From Chelativorans sp. ZYF759 (GTDB lineage: Bacteria > Pseudomonadota > Alphaproteobacteria > Rhizobiales > Rhizobiaceae), in NCBI RefSeq assembly GCF_012911015.1, contig NZ_WVVV01000007.1, positions 124,001-188,000 of the forward strand: 64,000 nt of DNA. Reading direction: 5' to 3'. This document shows positions 15,642-24,724 of this stretch, piece after piece. Below the pieces are notes generated by a model that saw nothing but the letters and a program-made list of their open reading frames with translations, did not search any database and had not been told where the DNA came from. The first letter of the stretch is position 1, and the number at the start of each line of letters is the position of its first letter. The translations under genes and the position numbers were made by a program.

Positions 15642-16985
15642 CTAAGCCGCTGCGCGCTGGCGGCGCGGACGGCGGCGCTTGTTGCCTGCGGGACGCTGCT
15701 GCTCGCCCTGCCTCTGGCCGGATCTGGCCTCTGCCGACTTCTGGCCAGGCTTCTGATGTCCGCTTTTCATGCGCGGGCCGTTGCCGGGCCGCTGACGCTG
15801 CGCGTCGCGGCGCTCCTTCGAGGCCTCGTCGGCTGCCTGCGCGGCTGCCTGCCGGCTCGGTTCCGTGCCGCCGACGACCTCGAGCGCGATGCCCGTCAGC
15901 TTCTCGATGCCCCGCAAAAGGTGCATCTCGGCTGCCGAGCAGAATGCCACGGCCTTGCCCTCGGCACCTGCACGCGCGGTGCGGCCGATCCGGTGGACAT
16001 AGGATTCGGCAACTTCCGGCAGGTCGAAATTATAGACGTGGGAAACGCCCGGAATATCGATCCCGCGCGCCGCCACATCGGTCGCCACGAGCACGCGAAT
16101 CTCGCCGTCGCGGAACGCCTTGATGGCGCGCTCACGCTGGCCCTGGCTTTTGTTGCCGTGAATGGAGGCCGCTGCCAGCCCGTCCTTGACGAGGTTCTTC
16201 ATCAGCTTCTCCGCGCCGTGCTTGGTGCGGGCGAATACCAGCGAGAGATCGCCGGGACGCTGCTTCAGAAGATTGGTCAGAAGACCGGTCTTGGCACGCT
16301 GGTCGACAAAATGAACCGACTGGGCAACCCGGTCGGCGGTGCGTCCGGGCGGGGAGACCTCGACCCGGACCGGATCGACCAGATAGGCACGCGACAGATC
16401 CTCGATCTGGTTCGGCATGGTGGCCGAGAACAGCATCGTCTGGCGCGGCGTGCCGACCAGCTTGGCGATCTGGCGCAAGGCGTGGATGAAGCCGAGATCC
16501 AGCATCTGGTCGGCTTCGTCCAGGATCAGCACCTTCGCGGTGTCGAGCCGAATCGCCTTGCGCTCGACGAGGTCGAGCAGGCGACCGGGCGTGGCCACCA
16601 GAATGTCGGTCCCGCGCTGCAGCGCATTGGTCTGGGCGTTGATCGACTGGCCGCCAACGACCGCAGTCACCTTGAGATGCGAATGGCGCACGAAGCCACG
16701 CAGATTGGTGGCGATCTGGTTTACCAGTTCGCGCGTCGGCGCCAGGATCAGCGCATGGGTGGCCCGCGGGCCGGGGCGTGCGCCGTAGCCGGAGAGCTTC
16801 TGGATCAAAGGCAGGCCGAAGGCGGCCGTCTTGCCGGTGCCGGTCTGGGCGAGGCCCACGAGATCGCGGCCTTCGAGCAGATGCGGAATGGCCTGCACCT
16901 GGATCGGGGTGGGCTGGGTGAAGCCCAGTTCGGTTACGGACTTAAGAATGGCGGGCGAGAGCCCGAGAGTGGAAAAATCAGTCAA
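15642..16985 (-). CDS. rhlE: DEAD-box ATP-dependent RNA helicase (RhlE-like)
   Basis: 447 residues. All core motifs are present: Q-motif region FTQPTPIQ (22-29), Walker A AQTGTGKT (46-53), PTRELVNQ, DEAD at 156-159, SAT in FSATMP, and the C-terminal ARTKHGAEKL, VATDVAARGIDIPGV and HRIGRTARAG. From about residue 385 the protein becomes a basic, Gln/Arg/Lys-rich tail (ending KRRRPRRQRAAA) of the kind that tethers RhlE-type helicases to RNA. It unwinds RNA, probably in ribosome assembly or mRNA decay at low temperature. Monocistronic; a 455-nt gene-poor stretch lies upstream. Confidence 0.93.
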   Translation of the reverse strand: MTDFSTLGLSPAILKSVTELGFTQPTPIQVQAIPHLLEGRDLVGLAQTGTGKTAAFGLPLIQKLSGYGARPGPRATHALILAPTRELVNQIATNLRGFVRHSHLKVTAVVGGQSINAQTNALQRGTDILVATPGRLLDLVERKAIRLDTAKVLILDEADQMLDLGFIHALRQIAKLVGTPRQTMLFSATMPNQIEDLSRAYLVDPVRVEVSPPGRTADRVAQSVHFVDQRAKTGLLTNLLKQRPGDLSLVFARTKHGAEKLMKNLVKDGLAAASIHGNKSQGQRERAIKAFRDGEIRVLVATDVAARGIDIPGVSHVYNFDLPEVAESYVHRIGRTARAGAEGKAVAFCSAAEMHLLRGIEKLTGIALEVVGGTEPSRQAAAQAADEASKERRDAQRQRPGNGPRMKSGHQKPGQKSAEARSGQRQGEQQRPAGNKRRRPRRQRAAA

Positions 16986-17440
16986 TTTTCTAGCCTTTCA
17001 GGCGGCCAGCGAATCCATCGCGGCCGCGAATCAATATGCGCGGGGCCACGTCCTTCAAGACGCCTGTCGCGCGGTTGCGGTTGCGACCGCGGCGGATTCA
17101 GACCGCCTGGTCGTCAGCACCCCGCGTGAATTGGGAACCTGTTGGAGAAGATCGGTGGCGAGGATCGCGACCGAGACGTCCGCCCTGCCTCTTTCTCATG
17201 GCCATGCCGACAAGGTCGGAGATCATGGGGGCGGGCTGCTCACGCGGCAGCCAAGCGGGTACGGCCCGTATATCGGGGTTGGCGGCGCACAAGTCAAGCC
17301 GATGCCTGCATGGGAGGTATCCGGCCGGCTTGTTCAATGTGGCTGCGAGCAGCTAGAATTCACGCTGCCGTAAGGGCGCGCGACCTTCAAGACGCGCCTT
17401 CGTCCATCGTCGGGAGTTCGAAAAGGAGGAACGAGCCAGC
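16986..17440. other. 455-nt intergenic region without a convincing gene
   Basis: Open frames here have no ribosome-binding site, no recognisable motif and a shadow-like composition. The region must contain the divergent promoters of the helicase and of the exported protein at 17441. The 12-nt word CCTTCAAGACGC occurs twice in direct orientation (17052-17063 and 17384-17395), near the two ends of the gap. I see no riboswitch, hairpin-plus-T terminator or tRNA. Confidence 0.5.
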
Positions 17441-18001
17441 ATGTCGCAAATTCCAAAATGTCTTTCCAGCCGCCTCGGGGGCGCCCTTCTGGGGGCCATC
17501 GTCTTGAGTGTCGCGGGTGCCAGCCCTTCGCTGGCAATGCAGGAGATCGGAACGATAGAGGCCACGATCGGTGGCCAATCCGGCACCTGGACGACGCTGC
17601 ACCTGGCTTCGGAAGATACCGCGACGGCTGAACATTCGCAGGTCGGGCCAATGACTTCGATATCCATCCAGGGTCACGATCCGGAGTCGGGATCGATGAT
17701 GCGCAACGTCCTGTCGCTCGATGTCACATTGATGGGGGAGGGCCCTTCGGCCGAGACCTTCGATTCGACGCTGTCCCTGTTTCCGGAAGGCATGTCCGGA
17801 CCCTTCTTTACCAGCGGCGACGGGCAGATGGAGGTCAGCTTCCAGTTCGACGATCTCGATCTGTCCGAGAGGGGCCACGCGCGCGGCCGCTTCTCGGGGC
17901 AGCTCTGCCGCCAGGACGGGATGTTCGCGGAGCCCGATCTCGATGACTGCCGCGCGATCGAAGGCACCTTCGATACGCAATTGCACCTCGCCGAGTATTA
18001 G
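17441..18001 (+). CDS. Exported hypothetical protein
   Basis: 186 residues with AAGGAGGAA upstream of the ATG. Residues 1-32 are a signal peptide with a hydrophobic core (GGALLGAIVLSVAGAS) and cleavage after SLA. The mature protein is acidic and rich in beta-prone stretches; LSLDVTLMGEG, MEVSFQFDDLDL and the paired cysteines in QLCRQDG and DDCRAIEG (possible disulfide) are its notable features. I do not recognise a family. Its pattern (a metal- or lipid-binding beta-sandwich secreted to the periplasm) cannot be taken further. It appears monocistronic; the next gene follows after 76 nt. Confidence 0.75.
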   Translation: MSQIPKCLSSRLGGALLGAIVLSVAGASPSLAMQEIGTIEATIGGQSGTWTTLHLASEDTATAEHSQVGPMTSISIQGHDPESGSMMRNVLSLDVTLMGEGPSAETFDSTLSLFPEGMSGPFFTSGDGQMEVSFQFDDLDLSERGHARGRFSGQLCRQDGMFAEPDLDDCRAIEGTFDTQLHLAEY

Positions 18002-18077
18002 GCCAGCGGGCAATGCCGATTGAGCGGCAGGCTGGTTGGGGCTAAGGAGGGCGAACCAACACTCGCGAGACCTCCTC

Positions 18078-19070
18078 ATGCTGAAGACCCCGTACCTCCT
18101 ATTCCTCGGCGATGCCCCGGACCAGCTTGCGGCCAAGACGGCCCAGGGTGTGCGCGACTGGCGTCCCGAATTCGCGTTGGGGCAGATGCGACTTGCAAAC
18201 TGCAAGGCCGATCTCGGACTGGATGAGATGGACATTGCCCAGGCCTGGGAGGCTGGCGCGCGCACGCTGGTCATCGGCGCGGCCAATCGCGGTGGCGTGA
18301 TGTCGGACGACTGGATGCCGATACTGATCGAGGCGCTGGAAAAGGGCATGGACATCGCGTCGGGCCTGCACGATCGCCTTCAGGATCGCCCGGAGATCGT
18401 GGCTGCGGCCAAGGCCTCGGACACGCGGCTGATCGACGTGCGGACGCCGCAGAACAAGTATCCCATCGGCAATGGGGCCGCGCGCAAGGGCAAACGATGC
18501 CTGGCGGTCGGCACCGATTGTTCTGTCGGCAAGATGTACACCGCACTCGCCATGGAAAAGGCGATGCGCGAGGCGGGCATGAAGGCCACGTTCCGCGCGA
18601 CGGGCCAGACGGGAATCCTCATCACCGGGTCGGGCGTGCCGCTGGACGCGGTCGTGGCGGACTTCATGGCCGGTTCGATCGAGTGGCTGACGCCCGACAA
18701 TGACGACGACCACTGGGACCTGATCGAAGGGCAGGGCAGCCTGTTCCACCCTTCCTTCTCGGGCGTGACCATGGCGCTGATTCACGGTGGCCGGCCGGAT
18801 GCGCTGGTCCTCTGCCATGAGCCCACGCGCACCCACATGCGCGGGCTTCCACATTACAAGCTTCCGACACTAGAGGCGCTGCGCGATCTCTCGCTGGAAA
18901 CGGCGCGAATCGTCAATCCGGACGTCCGTGTGACGGGTGTGTCGGTGAACACTGCGGCCATGAGCGAAGATGAAGCCAAGGCCTATCTGACCAAGGTGGA
19001 AGACCGGATGGGCCTGCCGACGGTCGATCCCTACCGGCATGGCGCGGCGCGCCTGGCCGAGGCGCTCTGA
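18078..19070 (+). CDS. dgcN: DUF1611 P-loop protein, DgcN-like
   Basis: 330 residues from the ATG at 18078. The DUF1611 family has an N-terminal Rossmann-like part (VIGAANRGGVMSDDW) and a C-terminal P-loop-like GTDCSVGKMYTALAMEKAM, followed by FRATGQTGILITGSGVPLDAVVADFM, which is highly family-specific. DgcN has been described in marine bacteria as the N-acyltransferase of a D-glutamate catabolic route together with DgcA, an enolase-family enzyme; no DgcA is visible nearby, so this copy is orphaned. The strong AAGGAGG at 18043-18049 is too far from the chosen ATG to serve it. No in-frame start lies between, so the true start is somewhat uncertain. Confidence 0.8.
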   Translation: MLKTPYLLFLGDAPDQLAAKTAQGVRDWRPEFALGQMRLANCKADLGLDEMDIAQAWEAGARTLVIGAANRGGVMSDDWMPILIEALEKGMDIASGLHDRLQDRPEIVAAAKASDTRLIDVRTPQNKYPIGNGAARKGKRCLAVGTDCSVGKMYTALAMEKAMREAGMKATFRATGQTGILITGSGVPLDAVVADFMAGSIEWLTPDNDDDHWDLIEGQGSLFHPSFSGVTMALIHGGRPDALVLCHEPTRTHMRGLPHYKLPTLEALRDLSLETARIVNPDVRVTGVSVNTAAMSEDEAKAYLTKVEDRMGLPTVDPYRHGAARLAEAL

Positions 19071-19148
19071 CGCGGTTGCCGCCGAAGCGCGGCGGGCGCT
19101 AGGGTGCAGGAAAGCTGTTTTGCGGCAAATCATTCTGGAGGAAACCAC

Positions 19149-19910
19149 ATGAACCCATCTGCCCAGGTCGCCATCATTACAGGCGGAAGCTCCGGCCTCG
19201 GTGAGGCAACGGCGCGCGCGCTTGCGGCAAAAGGGGCGAAGGTCGCCATTCTCGACGTCGCCGAGCAGCGGGCACAGAAGGTCGCCGAAGAACTCGGCGG
19301 CGTCGGCATCAAATGCGACGTGTCCAATGAGGACAGCGCCAAGGCAGCCATCGCCGCGGCTGCCGAGAAGCTCGGCGACCCGCGAATCCTGGTCAATTGC
19401 GCGGGCATCGCAGTCGCCATGAAGACGGTCAGCAAGGACGGCGCTCACCCGCTCGACATCTATCGCAAGGTTCTGGAAGTGAACCTTCTCGGTACCTTCA
19501 ACATGATCCGCCTCTTTGCCGTGCGGGTTCAGGATCTCGAGCCGCTGGAAGGCGGAGAGCGCGGCGTGATCGTCAACACGGCCTCCGTCGCGGCCTATGA
19601 CGGCCAGATCGGCCAGGTCGCCTATTCGGCCTCCAAGGGCGGCGTGGTCGGCATGACCCTGCCGATCGCACGCGATCTCGCACGGTCCGGCATCCGGGTC
19701 TGCACCATCGCGCCCGGCATCTTCAAGACGCCCATGCTGGCCGGCCTGCCGCAGGAAGCGCAGGATTCGCTCGGCCAGCAGGTTCCGTTCCCGCCTCGCC
19801 TCGGCGAACCGGCCGAGTATGGCGCGCTTGCCTGCCATATCGTCGAAAACCAGATGCTCAACGGCGAGACGATCCGCCTCGACGGGGCCATCCGCATGGC
19901 CCCGAAATAG
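19149..19910 (+). CDS. Short-chain dehydrogenase, HSD10/3-hydroxy-2-methylbutyryl-CoA dehydrogenase type
   Basis: 253 residues from the ATG at 19149 (GGAGGAAA upstream). Classical [11 protein letters not shown] nucleotide loop (11-18), NCAGIAVA (83-90), catalytic Ser146, Tyr159 and Lys163 (YSASK). The stretches [45 protein letters not shown] and the C-terminal [13 protein letters not shown] are almost identical in pattern to HSD17B10. HSD10 oxidises 3-hydroxy-2-methylbutyryl-CoA in isoleucine breakdown and other 3-hydroxyacyl-CoAs. It precedes an AMACR-like gene by 11 nt, suggesting a branched-chain acyl-CoA module. Confidence 0.92.
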   Translation: MNPSAQVAIITGGSSGLGEATARALAAKGAKVAILDVAEQRAQKVAEELGGVGIKCDVSNEDSAKAAIAAAAEKLGDPRILVNCAGIAVAMKTVSKDGAHPLDIYRKVLEVNLLGTFNMIRLFAVRVQDLEPLEGGERGVIVNTASVAAYDGQIGQVAYSASKGGVVGMTLPIARDLARSGIRVCTIAPGIFKTPMLAGLPQEAQDSLGQQVPFPPRLGEPAEYGALACHIVENQMLNGETIRLDGAIRMAPK

Positions 19911-19921
19911 GGCCGTCGATC

Positions 19922-21079
19922 TTGGCCCAGGAGGCGCCACGGGGCCCGCTGGCCGGGCTGAAGGTGATCGAGATGGCCGGGCTCGGCCCCGTGCCCCTGG
20001 CCGGGCTGATGCTGGCCGAGATGGGCGCCGAGGTTCTGCGGGTCGAGCGGCTGGGCAGCGGCGCCGATCTGCTCGGCCAGCCGAAACGCTACGACCTCGA
20101 CCGGCACGGACGCAAGATCGTCAAGCTCGATCTGAAACGAGCCGAAGGCGTCGACCTGCTGGTGGAGATGGCGAAGGCCGCCGACCTGCTCATCGAGGGC
20201 TTCCGACCCGGCGTGATGGAGCGTCTGGGCCTTGGTCCCGAAATCCTGCAAGCGGCCAATCCGGGCCTCATCTACGGCCGCATGACGGGCTTCGGCCAGG
20301 ATGGTCCAATGAGCAAGAGGGCGGGTCACGACATCACCTATCTCGCTCATTCCGGCGTTCTTCATGCCATCGGCGAGAAGGGCGGGCGGCCGATCCCGCC
20401 GCTCAACCTGGCGGCCGATTATGGCGGCGGGACCATGTTCCTGATCATGGGCGTCCTGGCCGCCCTGTTCGAGCGCGGGCGCTCGGGCCGAGGACAGGTG
20501 GTGGACGCCGCGATGATCGACGGCGCGGCGATGCTGGCGGCCCCGTTTTTCGGCTTTCTGGCATCCGGGTTCTGGCAGGACCGACGCGGTTCCAACCTGC
20601 TCGATACCGGCGCGCCTTTCTACGACACCTATGAGACGGCGGATGGTGGCCATCTCGCGGTTGGTTGTCTGGAGCCGCAGTTCTTCGCCGAATTCGCCCG
20701 GCTGCTGCCGCTCGACGACACGCTGGCGCAACGCCAGTACGACGTCTCCCTATGGGGCGAGATGCGCGAGGCCATCGCGGCCCGTCTGAAGGAGAAGACG
20801 CGCGACGAATGGGCCGAACACTTCGGAGCAACGGATGCCTGCGTGGCGCCGGTCCTGTCGATGAGCGAGGCGCCTGCGCACCCGCACAATGCGGCCCGCG
20901 AGACCTTTGTCGAGGCGGGCGGTTTCACGCGGCCGGCGCCGGCACCACGTTTCTCGCGCAGCACCACGCGGGTCCGTGGGTTGGAAGAGGCGGCACCAGG
21001 CGAAGCGCTTGCGAGGTTCGGGATAGACCCGGGGCGCTGCGAAGAACTGCTTTCGGCCGGCATCGTGGGCAAGGGTTGA
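19922..21079 (+). CDS. Family III CoA enzyme, alpha-methylacyl-CoA racemase-like
   Basis: 385 residues, TTG start 11 nt after the previous stop. CaiB/BaiF superfamily with the racemase signature: His136 in AGHDITY, Asp166 in AADYGGG and Glu251 in GCLEPQFF match the catalytic His, Asp and Glu of the mycobacterial racemase MCR. A true CoA-transferase would be expected to carry its nucleophilic Asp in a different context. It would invert the stereochemistry of 2-methylacyl-CoA so that beta-oxidation can proceed, which fits the upstream HSD10-like enzyme. A CoA-transferase role cannot be excluded without alignment. Confidence 0.87.
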   Translation: MAQEAPRGPLAGLKVIEMAGLGPVPLAGLMLAEMGAEVLRVERLGSGADLLGQPKRYDLDRHGRKIVKLDLKRAEGVDLLVEMAKAADLLIEGFRPGVMERLGLGPEILQAANPGLIYGRMTGFGQDGPMSKRAGHDITYLAHSGVLHAIGEKGGRPIPPLNLAADYGGGTMFLIMGVLAALFERGRSGRGQVVDAAMIDGAAMLAAPFFGFLASGFWQDRRGSNLLDTGAPFYDTYETADGGHLAVGCLEPQFFAEFARLLPLDDTLAQRQYDVSLWGEMREAIAARLKEKTRDEWAEHFGATDACVAPVLSMSEAPAHPHNAARETFVEAGGFTRPAPAPRFSRSTTRVRGLEEAAPGEALARFGIDPGRCEELLSAGIVGKG

Positions 21080-21084
21080 AGAAT

Positions 21085-21849
21085 ATGACCGAGAAGAAGG
21101 AGGTCATCCGACCGACGGATGACGAGGCGACCGGGCTGGCGCGGTCCCTTATGCGCTCCGCTCGCTATGGCGCGCTTGCGGTGCTTGACCCCGAGACCGG
21201 GGCGCCTCAGGCCAGTCGCGTTGCGGTTGCGACCGACCTCGATGGGACGCCGATCATCCTTGTCTCCTCGCTGTCGGGTCACACGCCTGGGCTTCTGGCC
21301 GATGCGCGCTGTTCGCTGCTGCTGGGCGAGCCCGGCAAGGGCGATCCGCTGGCACATCCCCGCGTCACCATCGCCTGCTGCGCCGAGCGCGTCGAACGTG
21401 GCAGCGAGGATCATGTGCGCATCGCGCGCCGTTTTCTCGCCCGCCATCCCAAGGCAAAGCTCTATGCGGATTTCGGCGATTTCGCCTATTTCCGGCTGCA
21501 TCCCGAAGGTGCCAGTCTCAATGGCGGCTTCGGCAAGGCCTATCGGTTGACGGCCGACGACCTCCTCTCGGACAAAACGGTGGCTGAAGGACTTGCAGGC
21601 AGCGAAGCAGGCGCGGTCGCCCACATGAATGCGGACCATGCCGACGCCATCGCGCTCTATGCGCGCCATTACGGCAAGGCCGCCGCCGGAGCCTGGACCC
21701 TGACCGGCATCGATCCTGACGGCCTCGATCTTGCACTCGGCGACAAGGTGCTGCGGATCGGTTTCCCAAGGCCGCTGCATGCCGCAGGCGAGATGCGCAA
21801 GGCGCTGGTCGCGATGGCGGCCGAATGCCGGGAAGCGCTCGGGGAATAA
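21085..21849 (+). CDS. HugZ-type pyridoxamine 5'-phosphate oxidase-like protein with DUF2470 domain
   Basis: 254 residues from the ATG at 21085, 5 nt after the racemase stop. Split-barrel FMN-binding-like domain at residues 15-150 (RYGALAVLDPETGAPQASRV, then ILVSSLSGHTPGLLADARCSLLLGEPGKGDPLAHPRV) and a C-terminal DUF2470 domain (about 170-250; VAHMNADHADAIALYA). This two-domain layout is that of HugZ/HutZ heme-utilisation proteins, which bind or degrade heme. No heme transport genes are adjacent, so a general flavin- or heme-binding role remains possible. Confidence 0.87.
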   Translation: MTEKKEVIRPTDDEATGLARSLMRSARYGALAVLDPETGAPQASRVAVATDLDGTPIILVSSLSGHTPGLLADARCSLLLGEPGKGDPLAHPRVTIACCAERVERGSEDHVRIARRFLARHPKAKLYADFGDFAYFRLHPEGASLNGGFGKAYRLTADDLLSDKTVAEGLAGSEAGAVAHMNADHADAIALYARHYGKAAAGAWTLTGIDPDGLDLALGDKVLRIGFPRPLHAAGEMRKALVAMAAECREALGE

Positions 21850-21852
21850 GCC

Positions 21853-22656
21853 ATGACGCCGATCAGGATCGAAAGCGCCGACGATCCCCGTATCGCAGCC
21901 TATCGCTCGATCCGTGAGCGCGACCTCGCCGGGCGGCACGGCGCCTTCGTGGCGGAAGGCAAGGTGGTCCTGAACGTGCTGTTTGCCTCGCGGCGCTTCA
22001 CCGCGGATTCAGTGCTGGTGCTCGAGAACCGGCTGGCGGGGCTCGAGGCAACGCTCTCGCAGGCCCCCGAAGACATGCCGGTCTACCTTGCCTCGCAGGA
22101 TGTGATGGACGCGATCGCCGGTTTCCACATCCATCGCGGCATACTCGCCATCGGGCGTCGGGGGGCCGAGCCTGATGCAGCCGATCTGCTGCGCACCCTT
22201 CCGCAAGAGGCGCTGCTGGTCGTGCCGATCGGGATCTCCAACCACGACAATATAGGCGCGATCTTTCGCAACGCGGCGGCGTTCGACGCGGATGCGGTGC
22301 TGATGGACGCTTCATGCTGCGACCCGCTCTACCGCAAGGCCATCCGCGTTTCGGTGGGCGCGGCGCTGAAGGTGCCGTTCGCGCGGGGCGGAAGCGCGGC
22401 CGCACTGGTGGAGCTGTTGCGCGAAAGGGGTTTCGACATTCTCGCCCTCACCGGCGGCGGAAACATGGATATCGGCGATGTCGGGCCCGGAGGGCGCCGG
22501 GCGCTGCTGCTGGGGACGGAAGGGCAGGGGCTGCCTGCCGATGTGCTTTCCGCCGCCAATACCGTGAGAATTCCGATGTCGGCAGGCATGGACAGCCTCA
22601 ACGTCGCAGCCGCCTCGGCCATCGCGCTGCACCGTCTCTGGCGCGGCGCGCGTTAG
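21853..22656 (+). CDS. SpoU/TrmH-family RNA 2'-O-methyltransferase
   Basis: 267 residues, starting 3 nt after the HugZ-like stop. N-terminal substrate-binding part (1-100), then the SPOUT trefoil-knot domain with its three motifs: SNHDNIGAIFRNAAAF (motif 1), LLLGTEGQGLP (motif 2) and IPMSAGMDSLNVAAASAIAL (motif 3). It transfers methyl from SAM to a ribose 2'-OH of tRNA or rRNA; the exact nucleotide is not apparent. The last 4 nt overlap the end of the convergent coiled-coil gene. Confidence 0.92.
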   Translation: MTPIRIESADDPRIAAYRSIRERDLAGRHGAFVAEGKVVLNVLFASRRFTADSVLVLENRLAGLEATLSQAPEDMPVYLASQDVMDAIAGFHIHRGILAIGRRGAEPDAADLLRTLPQEALLVVPIGISNHDNIGAIFRNAAAFDADAVLMDASCCDPLYRKAIRVSVGAALKVPFARGGSAAALVELLRERGFDILALTGGGNMDIGDVGPGGRRALLLGTEGQGLPADVLSAANTVRIPMSAGMDSLNVAAASAIALHRLWRGAR

Positions 22657-23735
22657 CTCGCGTCGACGCGATGCTGCAGGGCGCGGATGCGTTCGGCCAG
22701 GCTGATGGCCCCCTGACCGGCGTCGTCGGAAGGCAGGACGTCGATCATCTCCGAGATGCGGGAATCGGGCGCCTCGAGCCTTGCGGCCATCGCCACCACC
22801 TCTGCGGCGAGTTCATGCATCTGCTCGCGGAGCTTTTCATCGTCGCCCCCTGCCTGCACCAGCTGCCGCAATTGGCGGTTCTCATGCTGAAGTTCGGCCA
22901 GTTGAGCCTCGATCGAGTCGTCTTCGGAGTGCTCTGTCTGCCCATCGACCTGGGTATTGTCGCCGGCCGCTGGCCGCGCCTGGCGGCGCAGGCGCGCCAG
23001 TTCCTTCTCGCGCCGCTCCAGCCTTTCTTCCGCATTGGTCAGATTGGTGATCATGCGTGCCATCTTGCGCTCAAGATCCGCAATCTTCCGCCGCGTGGTA
23101 TCTGCTTGTCCCTGCAGTTGCCGGTTTTCGGCGATGGTTTCGCGCATCTTGCGCTCCGCCTCCTTGCGGCCGCTGCGTGCAACGGCAATGTCGCCCGACA
23201 GTTTCTCGATCTCGGTTTCGCGCGCCACGAGTTCGATCTGCCTGCTGGAGGCGGCAAAGCTGGCATCGTCGTAAAGCGTGCCGATCTTGTCGATCTCCTG
23301 GGCCTGCTCGTCGATGCGGGCGCGGGCCGCCGAGAGCCTTTCCACTGTCTGGGCGAGTTCCTGCTGGGACTTCTCGAGCCGGCCCGTCAGCCTGGCAATT
23401 TCGGCTTCGAGGGATGCCGATTTCTCGCGGGCGGCATCGCGCTGCGCGGTGAGGGCCTTCGAGTCCTCCTGGCGCCGCCCGATCTCGACGGCCTGACGCG
23501 AAGCCTTTTCCGCGGTCACCTGGAGCTTCTGCTCCAGCCGACGGATGGACATGGCGAATTCGGCCCGGAGCGCATCCTTCTCCGCCTGTATCTCGCTCAA
23601 GGTCAGCGGGATTGAGGATTCGACGCGCTTGCGCGTGAGGTTGACCGCGCGGCGCCAGATGACGGGAGCCACCATCAAAGCGAGGAAGCCGGCGCACAAA
23701 AAGCCCAGCAAAAAGAAAAGGATGCTCTGGATCAC
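22653..23735 (-). CDS. Membrane-anchored coiled-coil protein
   Basis: 360 residues, GTG start. Residues 4-25 form a single membrane helix (ILFFLLGFLCAGFLALMVAPVIW), followed by about 280 residues of nearly unbroken heptad-rich coiled coil (repeated EIEKL, ARIDEQAQEIDKI, ERLERREKELARLRRQ). A short acidic linker (DGQTEHSEDDSIEAQ) precedes a final coiled segment. No enzymatic motif. The layout resembles RmuC- or envelope-linker proteins but no RmuC nuclease domain is present. It is conserved in style among Rhizobiales hypothetical proteins; function unknown. Confidence 0.8.
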   Translation of the reverse strand: MIQSILFFLLGFLCAGFLALMVAPVIWRRAVNLTRKRVESSIPLTLSEIQAEKDALRAEFAMSIRRLEQKLQVTAEKASRQAVEIGRRQEDSKALTAQRDAAREKSASLEAEIARLTGRLEKSQQELAQTVERLSAARARIDEQAQEIDKIGTLYDDASFAASSRQIELVARETEIEKLSGDIAVARSGRKEAERKMRETIAENRQLQGQADTTRRKIADLERKMARMITNLTNAEERLERREKELARLRRQARPAAGDNTQVDGQTEHSEDDSIEAQLAELQHENRQLRQLVQAGGDDEKLREQMHELAAEVVAMAARLEAPDSRISEMIDVLPSDDAGQGAISLAERIRALQHRVDAS

Positions 23736-23875
23736 GCTGTCATGCTTCCGTCCGCGCCGTCGCCGCCACAGTCAAGCGTCCCGGTCGGCGATGTGGACAG
23801 ACTTTGCCATGAGCCTGCGACTCGAATCCAGCCCCGGAAGTGGCCGCGCAAGAACGCGGCCCTCAACGTGATGCT

Positions 23876-24460
23876 TCAGAAAGGGTTCCAGGTGGGGTTC
23901 TGGGTCAGCTTGAGATAGCCGATATTGACGCCCAGGCGGGCGCCGACGCCGGTGCGCACGGGCACCAGCAGGACATCGCCGCGACGCATGACGTTGAAGC
24001 CCAGGCCCGCTACGACGTAGGCCGAGCCAGCAACACCCACATACCGGTCGTAGAGGCTCGGCACCTGGTCGAGATTGTAGACGAGGATCATGGTCCTCGA
24101 TCCCTGTCCGCCAAAATCCCAGCCGAGCGATGGACCTTGCCAGAAGACCCTGTGGTCGCCGACATTCTTGGTGAACAGCGTGCCTTCGCCATAGGTCAGG
24201 CCGCCGATGACGGCTCCCGAACCTTCCTCGCCGAGAATGTAGCCGTTCGGCAGGCCGAGCGAGGAGAAAACGTGCTCGACGACCGAGGCAAGGCCGCCGG
24301 AGGTGGCGCCGAAGAAGTGGTGACCGGCGTCGAGGACTTCCTGCGCCGAAAAAGTCCCGTCGGACTGCGCTTTGGCGGGCGTGGCGGCAACGACAAGTGC
24401 GCAAAACACGGCTGCCAATGCTACGCGCATCCCATTCTGAATCCTGGATCCGAACGACAT
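23876..24460 (-). CDS. DUF1134 family exported protein
   Basis: 194 residues from the ATG at 24460 (AAGGAGAAG upstream on the minus strand). Signal peptide 1-31 (MRVALAAVFCALVVAATPAKA). The mature protein is typical DUF1134: FSAQEVLDAGHHFFGATSGGLASVVEHVF, GSGAVIGGLTYGEG, GWDFGGQGSRTMILVYNL and RTGVGARLGVNIGYLKLT. These are glycine-rich periplasmic proteins related to the SYLF/Ysc84 lipid-binding fold. Function is not established. It is divergent from chpT, as in many Rhizobiales genomes. Confidence 0.88.
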   Translation of the reverse strand: MSFGSRIQNGMRVALAAVFCALVVAATPAKAQSDGTFSAQEVLDAGHHFFGATSGGLASVVEHVFSSLGLPNGYILGEEGSGAVIGGLTYGEGTLFTKNVGDHRVFWQGPSLGWDFGGQGSRTMILVYNLDQVPSLYDRYVGVAGSAYVVAGLGFNVMRRGDVLLVPVRTGVGARLGVNIGYLKLTQNPTWNPF

Positions 24461-24724
24461 ATCGCTTCTCCTTCCGGAAGGTCCGTCTCTAAGTGCCGCG
24501 GTGGCGTTTCGAGCACCGACCGAGGCAAATCGATCAATTGCCAGTCTAGCCCGTAATCCTTTTTCAACCATTAATGCGCGGTTGCACGCCCGGCTCGAAA
24601 GGCTGTCTTGCTTGCGGTGCGCGGCTCGCTGTGTAACCAAAATACCCAGTCGAAAAAGCGATTCGCGGGTGATCCGGCCTTGGAGGAGGCGGCGGGATCC
24701 AGGCTTGAGAGGGGCGGTATTCTG

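Noticed and set aside
15591-17129. Plus-strand open frame over the DEAD-box helicase
   Set aside because: Complement of a clear helicase with all motifs; no independent evidence.
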